From JBMOPD01 sp049323615 (GTDB lineage: Bacteria; Bacillota; Desulfotomaculia; Desulfotomaculales; Desulfocucumaceae): a stretch of DNA of 64,000 nucleotides. Below the pieces are notes generated by a model. It saw only the letters and a list, made by a program, of their open reading frames with translations. It ran no database searches and had not been told where the DNA came from. Shown piece after piece: positions 1 through 7,922 of this stretch. The stretch is from positions 62,001-126,000 of the forward strand of contig JBMOPD010000035.1 in the NCBI GenBank assembly GCA_049323615.1. The letters are read 5' to 3'. Numbering within the stretch: position 1 is the stretch's first letter; each line of letters starts with the position of its first letter. The translations under genes were made by a program, and so were the position numbers.

Positions 1-457
1 TGAAAGGCCCGAAATGCTTGTAGCTGACCTCCCCGCAGGCCTTCTCCAGACGCCCGGTCCCGTCGATAACGGCGGTCTTTATTCCTTTTTTCTCCATGTA
101 TGAAAGCAGGGTCTTGCGCCCGGGCGTGGCGCTGTCTTTGGTGTAACCGTGATCGGCCGGATCGGTGCCGCTTAATATGGTGTATGACCTGGATTCAAAA
201 TTGTCCGGCGGCATTGCACCGACTCTTTCCGCCTTTACCCCGGCCATGCCCAGCCCGCTGATGTTTGGTGTTATACCGGAATCAAGGAATTTCGCCTGCA
301 GCCCGTCAATTACCAGGATGACCACCTGCCTGGTTTTGGGCGGCACGGGCTTCACCTCGTTTACCTCCGCAGGCAGGGCCAAAACGGATCCCGGCAGCAT
401 AAAAAACACCGACAAAAAACAGAAAACAAGTCCGGTTATTCTTTTTACGGCTGTCAT
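1..457 (-). CDS. Secreted alkaline phosphatase / type I phosphodiesterase-like protein (partial, C-terminus outside window)
   Basis: About 152 N-terminal residues are visible; the rest runs off the left edge. An N-terminal signal peptide (basic residues, hydrophobic stretch, ending near LALPAEV, residues 1-32) implies export. The mature part begins VVILVIDGLQAKF, the Asp-Gly segment typical of alkaline-phosphatase superfamily hydrolases, and continues with TPNISGL and ILSGTDPADHGY, which fit the substrate-binding region of type I phosphodiesterases and related enzymes. The ATG follows a good GGAGGTCACGGAC ribosome site. The substrate cannot be told from this fragment. Confidence 0.7.
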   Translation of the reverse strand, partial: MTAVKRITGLVFCFLSVFFMLPGSVLALPAEVNEVKPVPPKTRQVVILVIDGLQAKFLDSGITPNISGLGMAGVKAERVGAMPPDNFESRSYTILSGTDPADHGYTKDSATPGRKTLLSYMEKKGIKTAVIDGTGRLEKACGEVSYKHFGPF

Positions 458-481
458 GTCCGTGACCTCCCCATTATTTCC

Positions 482-510
482 TATATAACTATAATGTGGG
501 AGGCTGTCAT
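482..510 (-). promoter_or_regulatory. Sigma-A-like promoter for the phosphodiesterase-like gene
   Basis: On the minus strand an ATGACA -35 and a TATATA -10 are separated by 17 bases. They lie about 25 bases upstream of the ATG at 457. Confidence 0.5.
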
Positions 511-619
511 TTATTACCATTATCTTTTTATTTTTGATATTTTTTCAAGCGCGCGTATTTTTTTAAATACATCTGGAAATAATGGTAATACTCCGCTTTG
601 GTGAGTTCTATCTCTCCCC

Positions 620-648
620 GTCCAGCAATTACGCTGGACCTCTTTTTT
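620..648 (+). terminator. Rho-independent terminator upstream of tRNA-Pro
   Basis: A perfect 7-bp stem GTCCAGC/GCTGGAC with a 6-base loop is followed by CTCTTTTTTT. The T run lies only on the plus strand, so it ends a rightward transcript, yet no rightward protein gene precedes it. It may end a short untranslated RNA or isolate the tRNA gene. Confidence 0.7.
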
Positions 649-665
649 TGCCCTCTTCTGCTCCC

Positions 666-694
666 TTGCAATGGCACTGGGGTTCTGTTATAAT
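666..694 (+). promoter_or_regulatory. Promoter of tRNA-Pro
   Basis: TTGCAA (666-671), a 17-base spacer and a consensus TATAAT (689-694) stand about 20 bases before the mature tRNA 5' end. Confidence 0.8.
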
Positions 695-714
695 GAGTGC
701 TGCGGCTATTACTT

Positions 715-792
715 CGGGATGTGGCGCAGTTTGGCTAGCGCGCCTGCCTTGGGAGCAGGAGGCCGGGGGTTCAAATCCCTCCATCCCGACCA
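715..792 (+). tRNA. tRNA-Pro, anticodon UGG
   Basis: This is a full cloverleaf. The acceptor arm CGGGATG pairs with CATCCCG. There is a D arm, an anticodon stem CCTGC/GCAGG with loop CTTGGGA giving anticodon TGG, and a T arm with TTCAAAT. The discriminator A is followed by an encoded CCA (790-792). It is a single tRNA with its own promoter and terminator. Confidence 0.95.
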
Positions 793-818
793 GCTTTAAT
801 TACAGCGTTTTAATTTCA

Positions 819-867
819 CCCCGGCAGGCTGTCAACAGCCAAAAAGAATGCCGGGGGTTTATTATTT
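819..867 (+). terminator. Terminator after tRNA-Pro
   Basis: The stem CCCCGGCA/TGCCGGGG encloses a second small hairpin (GGCTGtcaaCAGCC) and is followed by GTTTATTATTT. It sits 27 bases after the tRNA CCA end, where a tRNA transcript would stop. Confidence 0.65.
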
Positions 868-915
868 CCCTTTTATACGCACACTATTTGGAAACCTGTG
901 CTCGGGATGAGAGAT

Positions 916-2091
916 ATGCGATACGACGCCATTATATCCGGGGCGGGGCCGGCCGGTTCCACCCTGGCCCGCCTGCTGGCCCGGGCCGGCCTTGAGGTTC
1001 TTGTCCTGGAAAAGGAAATGATGCCGCGAACCAAGCCCTGCGGTGGAGCAGTATCCGTTAAAACCGCCCGGCTGCTTGATTTCCCGTGGCAGGAATCGGT
1101 CGAGGACGTAATTCATACGGTTGTTTTCAATTTTATGGGTAGTAACAGGGTTGCGGTGCGGACAGCCTCGCCCGTGGCGTACATGGTTACCCGCAGCGCC
1201 TTCGATAAAATCATGGCCGAACAGGCCAAAAGGGCCGGGGCCCATACGATTGAGGGCTGCGCGGCAAAAGAGGTATGCATAGATAATGACCGGGTAACCG
1301 TGTGCTCGGGCGATAAAACATTCCAGGGGAAAATATTCATCGGGGCGGACGGCGCAAAGGGCGCTGCGGCAAGGCTGCTGGGAATGCACCGGCCCCGGGG
1401 GACAGGCCCCACCCTGGAGGCCGAACTTGAATGCCCCCCGGAAACACTGATTTTCAGGCGGGGAAGGGTAACGCTGGACTGTGGAGCCGTACCCCGGGGT
1501 TACGGCTGGATATTTCCGAAAAAAAGCCGCCTGTCGGCCGGTGTGGCAGCCTTCACCCGCAGTCTGCGTAAAGTTAATATGGAAAAGCAACTGAAAAATT
1601 TAATTGCCCGGGAAGGACTTAACGGCAGCAAAGTTTTAAGCCTGCGGGGCTACCCGATACCTATCGACGGGGGGCAGAAGAAAAAAATTCACTGCCGGTT
1701 GGGCCTGCTGCTGGGCGACGCCGCTGGACTGGTGGACCCCTTTTCCGGCGAGGGCATCTACTACGCGGTAAAAAGCGCCCACCTGGCGGCGGAAGCCATC
1801 CTTGACCACAAGACGGCGTTATGGCGGGCGCCGGACTACTACCAGAGACTTGTTGACCGCCACATAACCGGTGAACTGGCCATAGCCCGGCAGATAGCAA
1901 AGATTTTTTACAGTTTTCCGAAGCAGATATTCCAGGTGATCGAAAAACATCCCGGTATTGCCGAAGAGCTGTGCAACATCGCGGGCGGCCGGAAAAGCTA
2001 CAGTGAAATAAGAGAATCGGGAACCAAACTTTGGAGCCTTATCCCGGCCGGGATTACACAAATCACAAAGATTTTTCCGGGGATATTGTAA
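916..2091 (+). CDS. Geranylgeranyl reductase family FAD-dependent oxidoreductase
   Basis: This is a flavoprotein of about 391 residues. It opens with the FAD-binding Rossmann motif YDAIISGAGPAGS, followed by the PCGGAV segment and a GD-box LLLGDAAGLVDPFSGEGI near residue 265, all characteristic of geranylgeranyl-reductase-like enzymes. Family members reduce polyprenyl chains of quinones or lipids, often with reduced ferredoxin. The start is uncertain: GTG at 898 and ATG at 907 are in frame, and none has a strong ribosome site; 916 places the Rossmann strand at the usual distance. The MFS gene follows after 25 bases. The substrate is not known. Confidence 0.75.
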   Translation: MRYDAIISGAGPAGSTLARLLARAGLEVLVLEKEMMPRTKPCGGAVSVKTARLLDFPWQESVEDVIHTVVFNFMGSNRVAVRTASPVAYMVTRSAFDKIMAEQAKRAGAHTIEGCAAKEVCIDNDRVTVCSGDKTFQGKIFIGADGAKGAAARLLGMHRPRGTGPTLEAELECPPETLIFRRGRVTLDCGAVPRGYGWIFPKKSRLSAGVAAFTRSLRKVNMEKQLKNLIAREGLNGSKVLSLRGYPIPIDGGQKKKIHCRLGLLLGDAAGLVDPFSGEGIYYAVKSAHLAAEAILDHKTALWRAPDYYQRLVDRHITGELAIARQIAKIFYSFPKQIFQVIEKHPGIAEELCNIAGGRKSYSEIRESGTKLWSLIPAGITQITKIFPGIL

Positions 2092-2116
2092 TCAGCAGGT
2101 TAAAGGCCGGCCCGGG

Positions 2117-3352
2117 GTGAATATTAAAACTTCATTACATATTTATTGGGAGCAATCTTCTTTGTCAGACGGAATAAACGTACAGCCAGGCGGGCGGGCC
2201 CTTAAAATATTCATCTTTTTTTATTTTTCCACCATCGGCCTGTTCCTTCCCTTTCTGCCCCTGCTCTTTCAGCAAAAAGGCCTTAGCAGCTGGCAGATCG
2301 GGGTCCTTCTGGCCATCGGCCCCCTGGTGGTGATAACCATGCAGCCCCTCTGGGGGTTCATCAGCGACTGGTTTAAGACAGTGAAAAAGCTGGTCATTTT
2401 CCAGTTGGTGATCACCGCTTTGCTTTCCCTGCTGGTTTTCCGCCTGAGGTCCTTTGAACTTTTGCTGCCGGCCATGTTTTTGTTCAATGTTTTTTGTTTT
2501 CCCATAATCCCGCTGACCGACAGCCTGACCCTGTCCTCAGTCAAAAAAAACGGCGGACACTACGGTAGTTTCAGGCTCTGGGGGTCCCTGGGGTTCGCTT
2601 CCAGCGCGGTCTTCTTCGGCATATTTTTCCGTCACTTCAGCCTGGATTTGTTTCCGGCCTGCTATTTCCTGCTGCTCATGGCCTGCGTGGTGATCAGCTT
2701 CTTCCTGGTGGATGCCGTTTACGTGGGCCGCAGGGCCAATCTGGGTGACGTGGGGACCCTTGTCTCCAATCGCCGGGTGGTTACCTTTCTTTTCCTGACG
2801 GCGCTTTTAAGTTCTGCCAACAAGGCCAACGACGCCTTCATGGGCATATATGTCAGGCAGTTGGGCGGCGGGGCCGAAACCGTGGGCTACGCCTGGATGG
2901 TGGCAGCTCTTAGCGAGGTACCCGTCCTGGCTGCGGGCGGCCTGCTGGTGGCCAGGTTTTCCGAACTCCGCCTCCTGGCGGCGGCAGCGGCGGTTTTTGC
3001 GGTGCGCTGGGCCCTGTTCAGCGTAGTCAACGACCCCCGGCTGATAGTCCCGATCCAGCTTACCCACAGCCTTTCCTTCGGCCTGTTCTTCATGTGCTCA
3101 GTTAGTTATATGAGCAGGCTGGTGCCCGACCGGCTGAGGTCCAGCGGCCAGGGCCTGCTGGCCGGATTCCTGGGCGGCCTGGCCGGCATTGCCGGATCCG
3201 CCCTGGGAGGGGTGCTGGTGGCCGGACTGGGTACTAAAGTCCTCTATGCGGTATGCTCCCTGGTAGCCGCGGTTTCATTCATCTTTTACCTGCGGCGGGC
3301 CGGGATCGACAAAGCGGGGGAAGAGGCTGCACAACCCACTTTAACGAGGTGA
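2117..3352 (+). CDS. MFS transporter (LacY / 3-phenylpropionate-transporter-like, MFS_1-like)
   Basis: This 411-residue membrane protein has about twelve hydrophobic segments. The first, beginning near residue 30 (FIFFYFSTIGLFLPFLPLL), and the loop QPLWGFISDWF between helices 2 and 3 resemble the MFS_1-like branch that includes 3-phenylpropionate permease HcaT and nucleoside symporters. The start is GTG. It probably forms a transcription unit with the upstream flavoprotein. Transport of an aromatic acid would suit the neighbourhood, but the family is too broad to assign a substrate. Confidence 0.65.
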   Translation: MNIKTSLHIYWEQSSLSDGINVQPGGRALKIFIFFYFSTIGLFLPFLPLLFQQKGLSSWQIGVLLAIGPLVVITMQPLWGFISDWFKTVKKLVIFQLVITALLSLLVFRLRSFELLLPAMFLFNVFCFPIIPLTDSLTLSSVKKNGGHYGSFRLWGSLGFASSAVFFGIFFRHFSLDLFPACYFLLLMACVVISFFLVDAVYVGRRANLGDVGTLVSNRRVVTFLFLTALLSSANKANDAFMGIYVRQLGGGAETVGYAWMVAALSEVPVLAAGGLLVARFSELRLLAAAAAVFAVRWALFSVVNDPRLIVPIQLTHSLSFGLFFMCSVSYMSRLVPDRLRSSGQGLLAGFLGGLAGIAGSALGGVLVAGLGTKVLYAVCSLVAAVSFIFYLRRAGIDKAGEEAAQPTLTR

Positions 3353-3387
3353 TTTAAATGAAAGTATCGGTTATCCTGGGCAACGAT

Positions 3388-3409
3388 AAAAAGCCGCCCT
3401 CCGGGCGGC
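3388..3409 (-). terminator. Terminator of the bzd operon
   Basis: Reading leftward, a 7-bp perfect stem GCCGCCC/GGGCGGC with a 3-base loop is followed by TTTTT. It lies 57 bases beyond the stop of the last gene of the long minus-strand operon. Confidence 0.75.
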
Positions 3410-3466
3410 AGAATCCAGAATTCTGTGCTACGGGGCGGCCTATTTCGGGTTCCATTACCGGCCGGA

Positions 3467-4534
3467 CTAAAAGTCCGGGGTCAGGACCACCCTTTTCATT
3501 AATTTACCTTCATGTGACTGCTTGAAAACTTCCTCTATCCGGCTCATGGGCCTGACCTCCACGAAGGGCTCCACCTGGATTTTGCGGTCCAGGACCAGGT
3601 TTAAAACCTCCGGGTAGTACTTGGGCAGGCAGGCCCAGGTGCCGATCAGTTCGGCGTCGAAGGCCATCAGGCGGGACAGCATGTATTCCACCTTGTGGGT
3701 GCCGTAGCCCACCACAATCATCTTGCCCACGAAGCCCAGCAGTTCCAGGCCGATTTCCTGGCCCATCCTGGCGCCGGTGCACTCGAATATCTTCCAGCCG
3801 AAGTTGGGCAGGCGGTTGTCCTTGCAGTAGGCCCTGAATTCCTCCCGCACGTCCTTGACGCTTTTGTCCTTTGTGCTTATGGCCAGGGTGGCGCCGTACT
3901 GGAGGGATCTCTCCAACTTTTCCCGGTTCCTGCCGATGGCCACCACGGCCCTGGCCCCCATTACCGAGGCTATCTGAGTCATGTAGACCCCGATTCCCCC
4001 GGTGGCCCCGGTGATGATCACCAGGTCCCCCTCCCGGAGATCGGCCCGCTTGGCGGCCTGGTAGGGTGAGGTAATGGCGTCGGCCACCACCGCCAGGTGC
4101 TCCAGGGACATCCCCTTCCTGTCCTCCACCAGACACAGGTCGGCGGCGGGAACCGGGATATGGCTGGAGAAACCCCCGTATATCCCCAGGCTGTTGCCCG
4201 GCATCCCCTGCTTGAGGCACCGGTTGCCCCGCCCGGACGTGCAGATGGGACAGTCGTTGCACGGCATCACCGCCGGCACGATCACTTCCTTGCCGATGAG
4301 GCTGTCGTTTCCGGCCACCACCCGGCCGGCGATCTCGTGGCCCAGGGTGAGGGGCGGCTTGGTCACGGTGGGTACCCCGTCAAAGAAGTAGCCGATATCG
4401 GTGTGGCAAACCCCGCATCCCGCTATCTCCACCAGGACTTCCCCGGGCTTCAGTTCCGGCACGTCCAGGCTGGCCCTGACCAGCTTCCCCGGCTCCACCA
4501 TCTGCCAGGTTTCAATTTTAGAAGGTATTCCCAT
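3467..4534 (-). CDS. had: 6-hydroxycyclohex-1-ene-1-carbonyl-CoA dehydrogenase (zinc alcohol dehydrogenase family)
   Basis: 355 residues of the medium-chain zinc alcohol dehydrogenase family. GCGVCHTD (about 40-47) and GHE (about 65-67) supply catalytic zinc ligands. A four-cysteine structural zinc site follows (CNDCPICTSGRGNRC, about 92-106). The NAD-binding motif GATGGIG is near 175. The family assignment is seen directly; the substrate is inferred from its place next to dch and oah, exactly the three modified beta-oxidation steps after benzoyl-CoA reductase. It would oxidise the 6-hydroxy-enoyl-CoA to 6-oxocyclohex-1-ene-1-carbonyl-CoA with NAD. It is the last gene of the operon, 15 bases after dch. 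Confidence 0.85.
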   Translation of the reverse strand: MGIPSKIETWQMVEPGKLVRASLDVPELKPGEVLVEIAGCGVCHTDIGYFFDGVPTVTKPPLTLGHEIAGRVVAGNDSLIGKEVIVPAVMPCNDCPICTSGRGNRCLKQGMPGNSLGIYGGFSSHIPVPAADLCLVEDRKGMSLEHLAVVADAITSPYQAAKRADLREGDLVIITGATGGIGVYMTQIASVMGARAVVAIGRNREKLERSLQYGATLAISTKDKSVKDVREEFRAYCKDNRLPNFGWKIFECTGARMGQEIGLELLGFVGKMIVVGYGTHKVEYMLSRLMAFDAELIGTWACLPKYYPEVLNLVLDRKIQVEPFVEVRPMSRIEEVFKQSHEGKLMKRVVLTPDF

Positions 4535-4549
4535 AGATTTACCTCCCTT

Positions 4550-5314
4550 CTATTTTCCCTTCCAGACCGGCTTGCGCTTTTCCATGAAGGCCTGCAGCCC
4601 CTCCAGGGCGTCCCCGGCCTGCATCAGCTCCTTCAGGTAGATGTCGTCGATGGCCTTGAGCCCCCCGGTGAAATCCCTGCCCAGCCCGGCCCTGGCCGCC
4701 TTTTTGGTGAGGGCCAGCACCACCGGGCTTTGGACGGTAAATTTCTGCAAAAATTCCTTTATCCCGCCGGCAAAGGAATCCGCGGGTATCACCCTGTTCA
4801 CCAGCCCCAGTTGTTCCGCCCGCTCCGCGCTGACGACCTCCCCGGCCAGCAGCAGCTCCATGGCCCTGGGCCAGGACGTCAGGCGCGGCAGCAGGTAGCA
4901 GGCAATGGGCGGGAATACCCCTACGGCTATCTCCGGTTGGCCGAACTTGGCCTTTTCCGAGGCCACCACCAGGTCGCAGAACAGGACCAGCTCACAGCCT
5001 CCGCCCAGGGCGGCGCCGTTCACTACGGCGGCAATGGGCTTGTCGGTCCCGGCCATGGTTAAAAAGACCCGGTCGAAGACCTCGATCATCCGGTCCACTT
5101 TGTCCGCCGTGTGGTCGGCCACGTCCACCCCGGCGGAGAACGCCTTGCCCTCGGCTTCCAGAACGATCAGCCCCCCCGGCTCGCTTGCGGCCCACTGCAG
5201 GGCTGAAACCAGTTCCTCCATCATGGGGATGGTCAAAACGTTGAGCGGCGGCCGGTTTAAGGTGATGGTGGCCATCCCGCCCTCACTTTTCACCTTTAAA
5301 AACTGGTAATCCAA
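4550..5314 (-). CDS. dch: Cyclohexa-1,5-diene-1-carbonyl-CoA hydratase
   Basis: 254 residues of the enoyl-CoA hydratase/isomerase fold. The oxyanion-hole segments are AFSAGVDVADH (about 58-68) and NGAALGGGCEL (about 99-109). The family normally adds water to an enoyl-CoA. Placement between oah and had points to 1,4-hydration of the dienoyl-CoA made by benzoyl-CoA reductase. The start is TTG, with GGGGGTG five bases upstream. The sequence resembles Dch/BzdW proteins rather than fatty-acid crotonases, which is my recognition and not an alignment. Confidence 0.85.
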   Translation of the reverse strand: MDYQFLKVKSEGGMATITLNRPPLNVLTIPMMEELVSALQWAASEPGGLIVLEAEGKAFSAGVDVADHTADKVDRMIEVFDRVFLTMAGTDKPIAAVVNGAALGGGCELVLFCDLVVASEKAKFGQPEIAVGVFPPIACYLLPRLTSWPRAMELLLAGEVVSAERAEQLGLVNRVIPADSFAGGIKEFLQKFTVQSPVVLALTKKAARAGLGRDFTGGLKAIDDIYLKELMQAGDALEGLQAFMEKRKPVWKGK

Positions 5315-5360
5315 CAGTACACCCCCTATTCAGTTGTCGATGGCTGCGGCTACCGGTGAC

Positions 5361-6494
5361 TTACTCCGCGCGCTTGGGCAGCACCGCGTCCACCAGTTCC
5401 TGGTCGAACAAGCGGGCCTGGGCCAGCTGCCGGCGGTATTCCACAAAGTCGCACACATCCTTGCCGCCGGTCAGTTTCTTGTTGTTGAAGGCGTTGAATC
5501 CCAGGTAGGCCTCGCTCATCATGTTGGCCGCCAGCCAGTGCCGGCTGGGCAGTTTGTTCATGTCCCAGAAGAATTTCTTTTTCTGGCGGATGCCGTCTAT
5601 GGACATCATCAGGCAGTGCGGGAAGAGGTTGGTCAGGGTCCAGATTACCTTGTTCACTTCCTTGTCCAGCAGGCTTAAGTCCACTTCGCACTCCTTCATC
5701 AGGGCCCTGGCGCCGGCCGCCGCCTGCCCCTGGACCATTTCCCCGTACACAATGGCGCCGTTCTCAATATACCTGTCCGTAATCACCTGCGGGTTCCTGA
5801 TAAACTCCCCGTTCTTCTTCAGCACCGGCACGGCCCTGGAGATCAGCCCCAGCCGTTCCATCTTGTAGGCGCTCCACAGCTCGCAGGATATGCAGCTCCA
5901 CATGGCCTGCTCCACACCCAGGTACCAGAAGATGTAATCGGTGGTGCCTCCCACCGGGGCCGACCCGTGCCTGGGCCCGGCCTGGCCGAATACCGCCAGG
6001 TCCGAGGATATGGAGATGTCGCAGGCCATCCCGATTTCCTGGCCGCCGGCCACCCTCATTCCGTTGACCCGGCAGATCACCGGCTTTTTGCACATGTAGA
6101 TGGCGTCCACCATGCCGTTGAACAGGTCCATGTACAGGGCGTACTCGCTGGGGTTGCCGCTGTAATACTCGGCGTACTCCTTGGTGTTGCCCCCGGTGCA
6201 GAAGGCCCTGTCCCCGGCCGCGGTGAACACCACGGCCACCACCGATCTGTCCATGGAGGCCTGGCTAAATCCGGCGATTACCCCCTTGACCATCTCGGTG
6301 GTGTAAGAGTTGTACTGGGCCGGGTTGTTCAGGATCACCCAGGCCGAATAGAGGCCTTCCACCGGGTTGCCGTTCTGATCCAGCACGGGCTTCTTTTCGT
6401 AAATTACCCCCGGCGGATCACTGCTGAAATACTCCTGGTCGAACAGGTCGTGGTTCTTGACATCCGTTTGACGGGGCCATTTAAAAAAATCCAT
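5361..6494 (-). CDS. oah: 6-oxocyclohex-1-ene-1-carbonyl-CoA hydrolase (ring-opening enzyme)
   Basis: 377 residues, the usual length of Oah/BamA/BzdY and clearly longer than a standard crotonase. Recognisable segments are NGMRVAGGQEIGMACDI (about 167-183), GQAGPRHGSAPVGG (about 192-205) and the C-terminal FNAFNNKKLTGGKDV. The enzyme adds two waters to the alicyclic ketone-CoA and opens the ring to 3-hydroxypimelyl-CoA; it is the standard marker gene of anaerobic aromatic degradation. A RBS (AAGGAGGAAT) precedes the ATG. Its presence makes the assignment of the surrounding operon secure. Confidence 0.92.
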   Translation of the reverse strand: MDFFKWPRQTDVKNHDLFDQEYFSSDPPGVIYEKKPVLDQNGNPVEGLYSAWVILNNPAQYNSYTTEMVKGVIAGFSQASMDRSVVAVVFTAAGDRAFCTGGNTKEYAEYYSGNPSEYALYMDLFNGMVDAIYMCKKPVICRVNGMRVAGGQEIGMACDISISSDLAVFGQAGPRHGSAPVGGTTDYIFWYLGVEQAMWSCISCELWSAYKMERLGLISRAVPVLKKNGEFIRNPQVITDRYIENGAIVYGEMVQGQAAAGARALMKECEVDLSLLDKEVNKVIWTLTNLFPHCLMMSIDGIRQKKKFFWDMNKLPSRHWLAANMMSEAYLGFNAFNNKKLTGGKDVCDFVEYRRQLAQARLFDQELVDAVLPKRAE

Positions 6495-6507
6495 GCTTTA
6501 TTCCTCC

Positions 6508-7899
6508 TTAAGCGTAAATATTATTAAGTTTGGCGTAATGAACGAGGGCGGCCACCGCCGTGGCGGCTTCCTCGGGCGTTGTGTAAAGGGGTACCCCGGC
6601 CTCCTGCAGGTAAGCCCGGTCCTCACGGCATCCTTCCCAGTGGGAAGCATAGCAGGCCACCACCGGCTTTTTATGTTTGCGGTACGCCCGGACAATCTCC
6701 GCCGACGGCAGCCCCCAGTTCCTGTGCAGGCAGTAGACAGTTACCAGCAGGTCCAGCCCTGAGTCCTCCAGCACAGCCTCGGTCAGGCGTCCGTACGTCT
6801 GCCGGGCAAAGCCCAGGCCGGCGGTGTCCAGGGGATTTTTCAGCACCACCGGCGGGTCTTCGCCGATGATTTTCCTTACCCTGGCCAGCGTTTCATCTTT
6901 CAGGGGCGGAATCTCGCAGCCCCTGGCCGACAGGTGGTCCGCCATCACAATGCTGGGGCCGGCGGTGTGGGTTATTACGCCCACCCGGTTGCCCCGGGGC
7001 GGCGCCAGCAGGGCCAGCGCCTTGCAGGCGGCCACCAGTTCATCAACGCTGTCCGCCGTAAAAATGCCGAACTGTTTAAAAATGTCCCGGTACAGGCTGA
7101 AGGACCCAGCCGCGCTGCCGGTGTGGGTACCCGCGCAGTGGTCCGACACCGCCGACCGGCCGGCCTTGAAGACCACCACCGGTTTTTTTGCGGACACTTT
7201 CCCGGCCGCCTGGACAAACCGCCTGGCGTCGCCGGTCCCCTCCATAAAAACCGCGATTACCGATGTTCCGCTATCTTCCCCGAAGTACTCCAGATAATCG
7301 GCAAACCCCAGGGAAGAACAGTTTCCCACCCCCACAAATTTATTCAGCCCTACCCCTTCATCTATGGCCCTGTGCATTATGGTCAGGCCCATCCCGCCGC
7401 TCTGGGAGATCAGCGAAACCTTCCCCCGGGGCAGCTGCAGCGGGTAGAAGGTGGAGTAAAAATCACCGTCGGTATTGATCAGTCCCAGGCTGTTGGGCCC
7501 CACCAGGAACATGCCGTACTGCCCGGCCACACCGGCCAGGCGTTCCTCCAGGGCGCGGCCCTCCGGCCCCATTTCCCGGTACCCGCCGGCATGGCAGATG
7601 ACTCCCCTTACCCCCCTGCGGCCGCAGTTCTCCACGGCTTCCACCGTGGCGTGCTGGTTCAGGCAGATAACCGCCACGTCCACCGGTTCGGGCAGTTCGT
7701 CAATCGACCTGTACACCCTCTGGCCCAGGACGGTTTCATGCCTGGGGTGAACGGGATAGACCGGCCCTTTGAAGCCGCCGTCCAGAATGCTCTGGAAAAC
7801 ATTGAAGCCCACCCGGTCAGGGGATTCATTCACCCCGATTACAGCCACCCGGCGGGGATAAAACACTGCCGCCAGGCCGGCGGGAACCTTTACATCCAT
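6508..7899 (-). CDS. NDP-forming acyl-CoA synthetase, CoA-binding (alpha) part only
   Basis: About 463 residues. An N-terminal CoA-binding Rossmann domain (RRVAVIGVNESPDRVG) is followed by the two succinyl-CoA-ligase-like domains; SLISQSGGMG and the AGTHTGSAAG segment, which likely contains the phospho-histidine, are visible. The ATP-grasp beta part found fused or adjacent in most ADP-forming acyl-CoA synthetases is absent here and from both neighbours. It could couple acyl-CoA cleavage to ADP phosphorylation if a beta subunit is encoded elsewhere. The start at 7899 is preferred over GTG 7908 because AAAGGTG then lies at a good distance. Confidence 0.75.
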   Translation of the reverse strand: MDVKVPAGLAAVFYPRRVAVIGVNESPDRVGFNVFQSILDGGFKGPVYPVHPRHETVLGQRVYRSIDELPEPVDVAVICLNQHATVEAVENCGRRGVRGVICHAGGYREMGPEGRALEERLAGVAGQYGMFLVGPNSLGLINTDGDFYSTFYPLQLPRGKVSLISQSGGMGLTIMHRAIDEGVGLNKFVGVGNCSSLGFADYLEYFGEDSGTSVIAVFMEGTGDARRFVQAAGKVSAKKPVVVFKAGRSAVSDHCAGTHTGSAAGSFSLYRDIFKQFGIFTADSVDELVAACKALALLAPPRGNRVGVITHTAGPSIVMADHLSARGCEIPPLKDETLARVRKIIGEDPPVVLKNPLDTAGLGFARQTYGRLTEAVLEDSGLDLLVTVYCLHRNWGLPSAEIVRAYRKHKKPVVACYASHWEGCREDRAYLQEAGVPLYTTPEEAATAVAALVHYAKLNNIYA

Positions 7900-7922
7900 A
7901 CAGATCACACCTTTTTAATTAT

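Noticed and set aside
862..1590. 242-codon leftward open frame opposite the geranylgeranyl-reductase-like gene
   Set aside because: It is a GC-driven shadow: Pro/Gly/Arg/His-rich, no motifs, no ribosome site, and the other strand has clear flavoprotein motifs.
4097..5062. 321-codon rightward frame opposite had and dch
   Set aside because: Composition is His/Gly/Pro/Leu-rich shadow sequence; the minus strand encodes two well-recognised enzymes.
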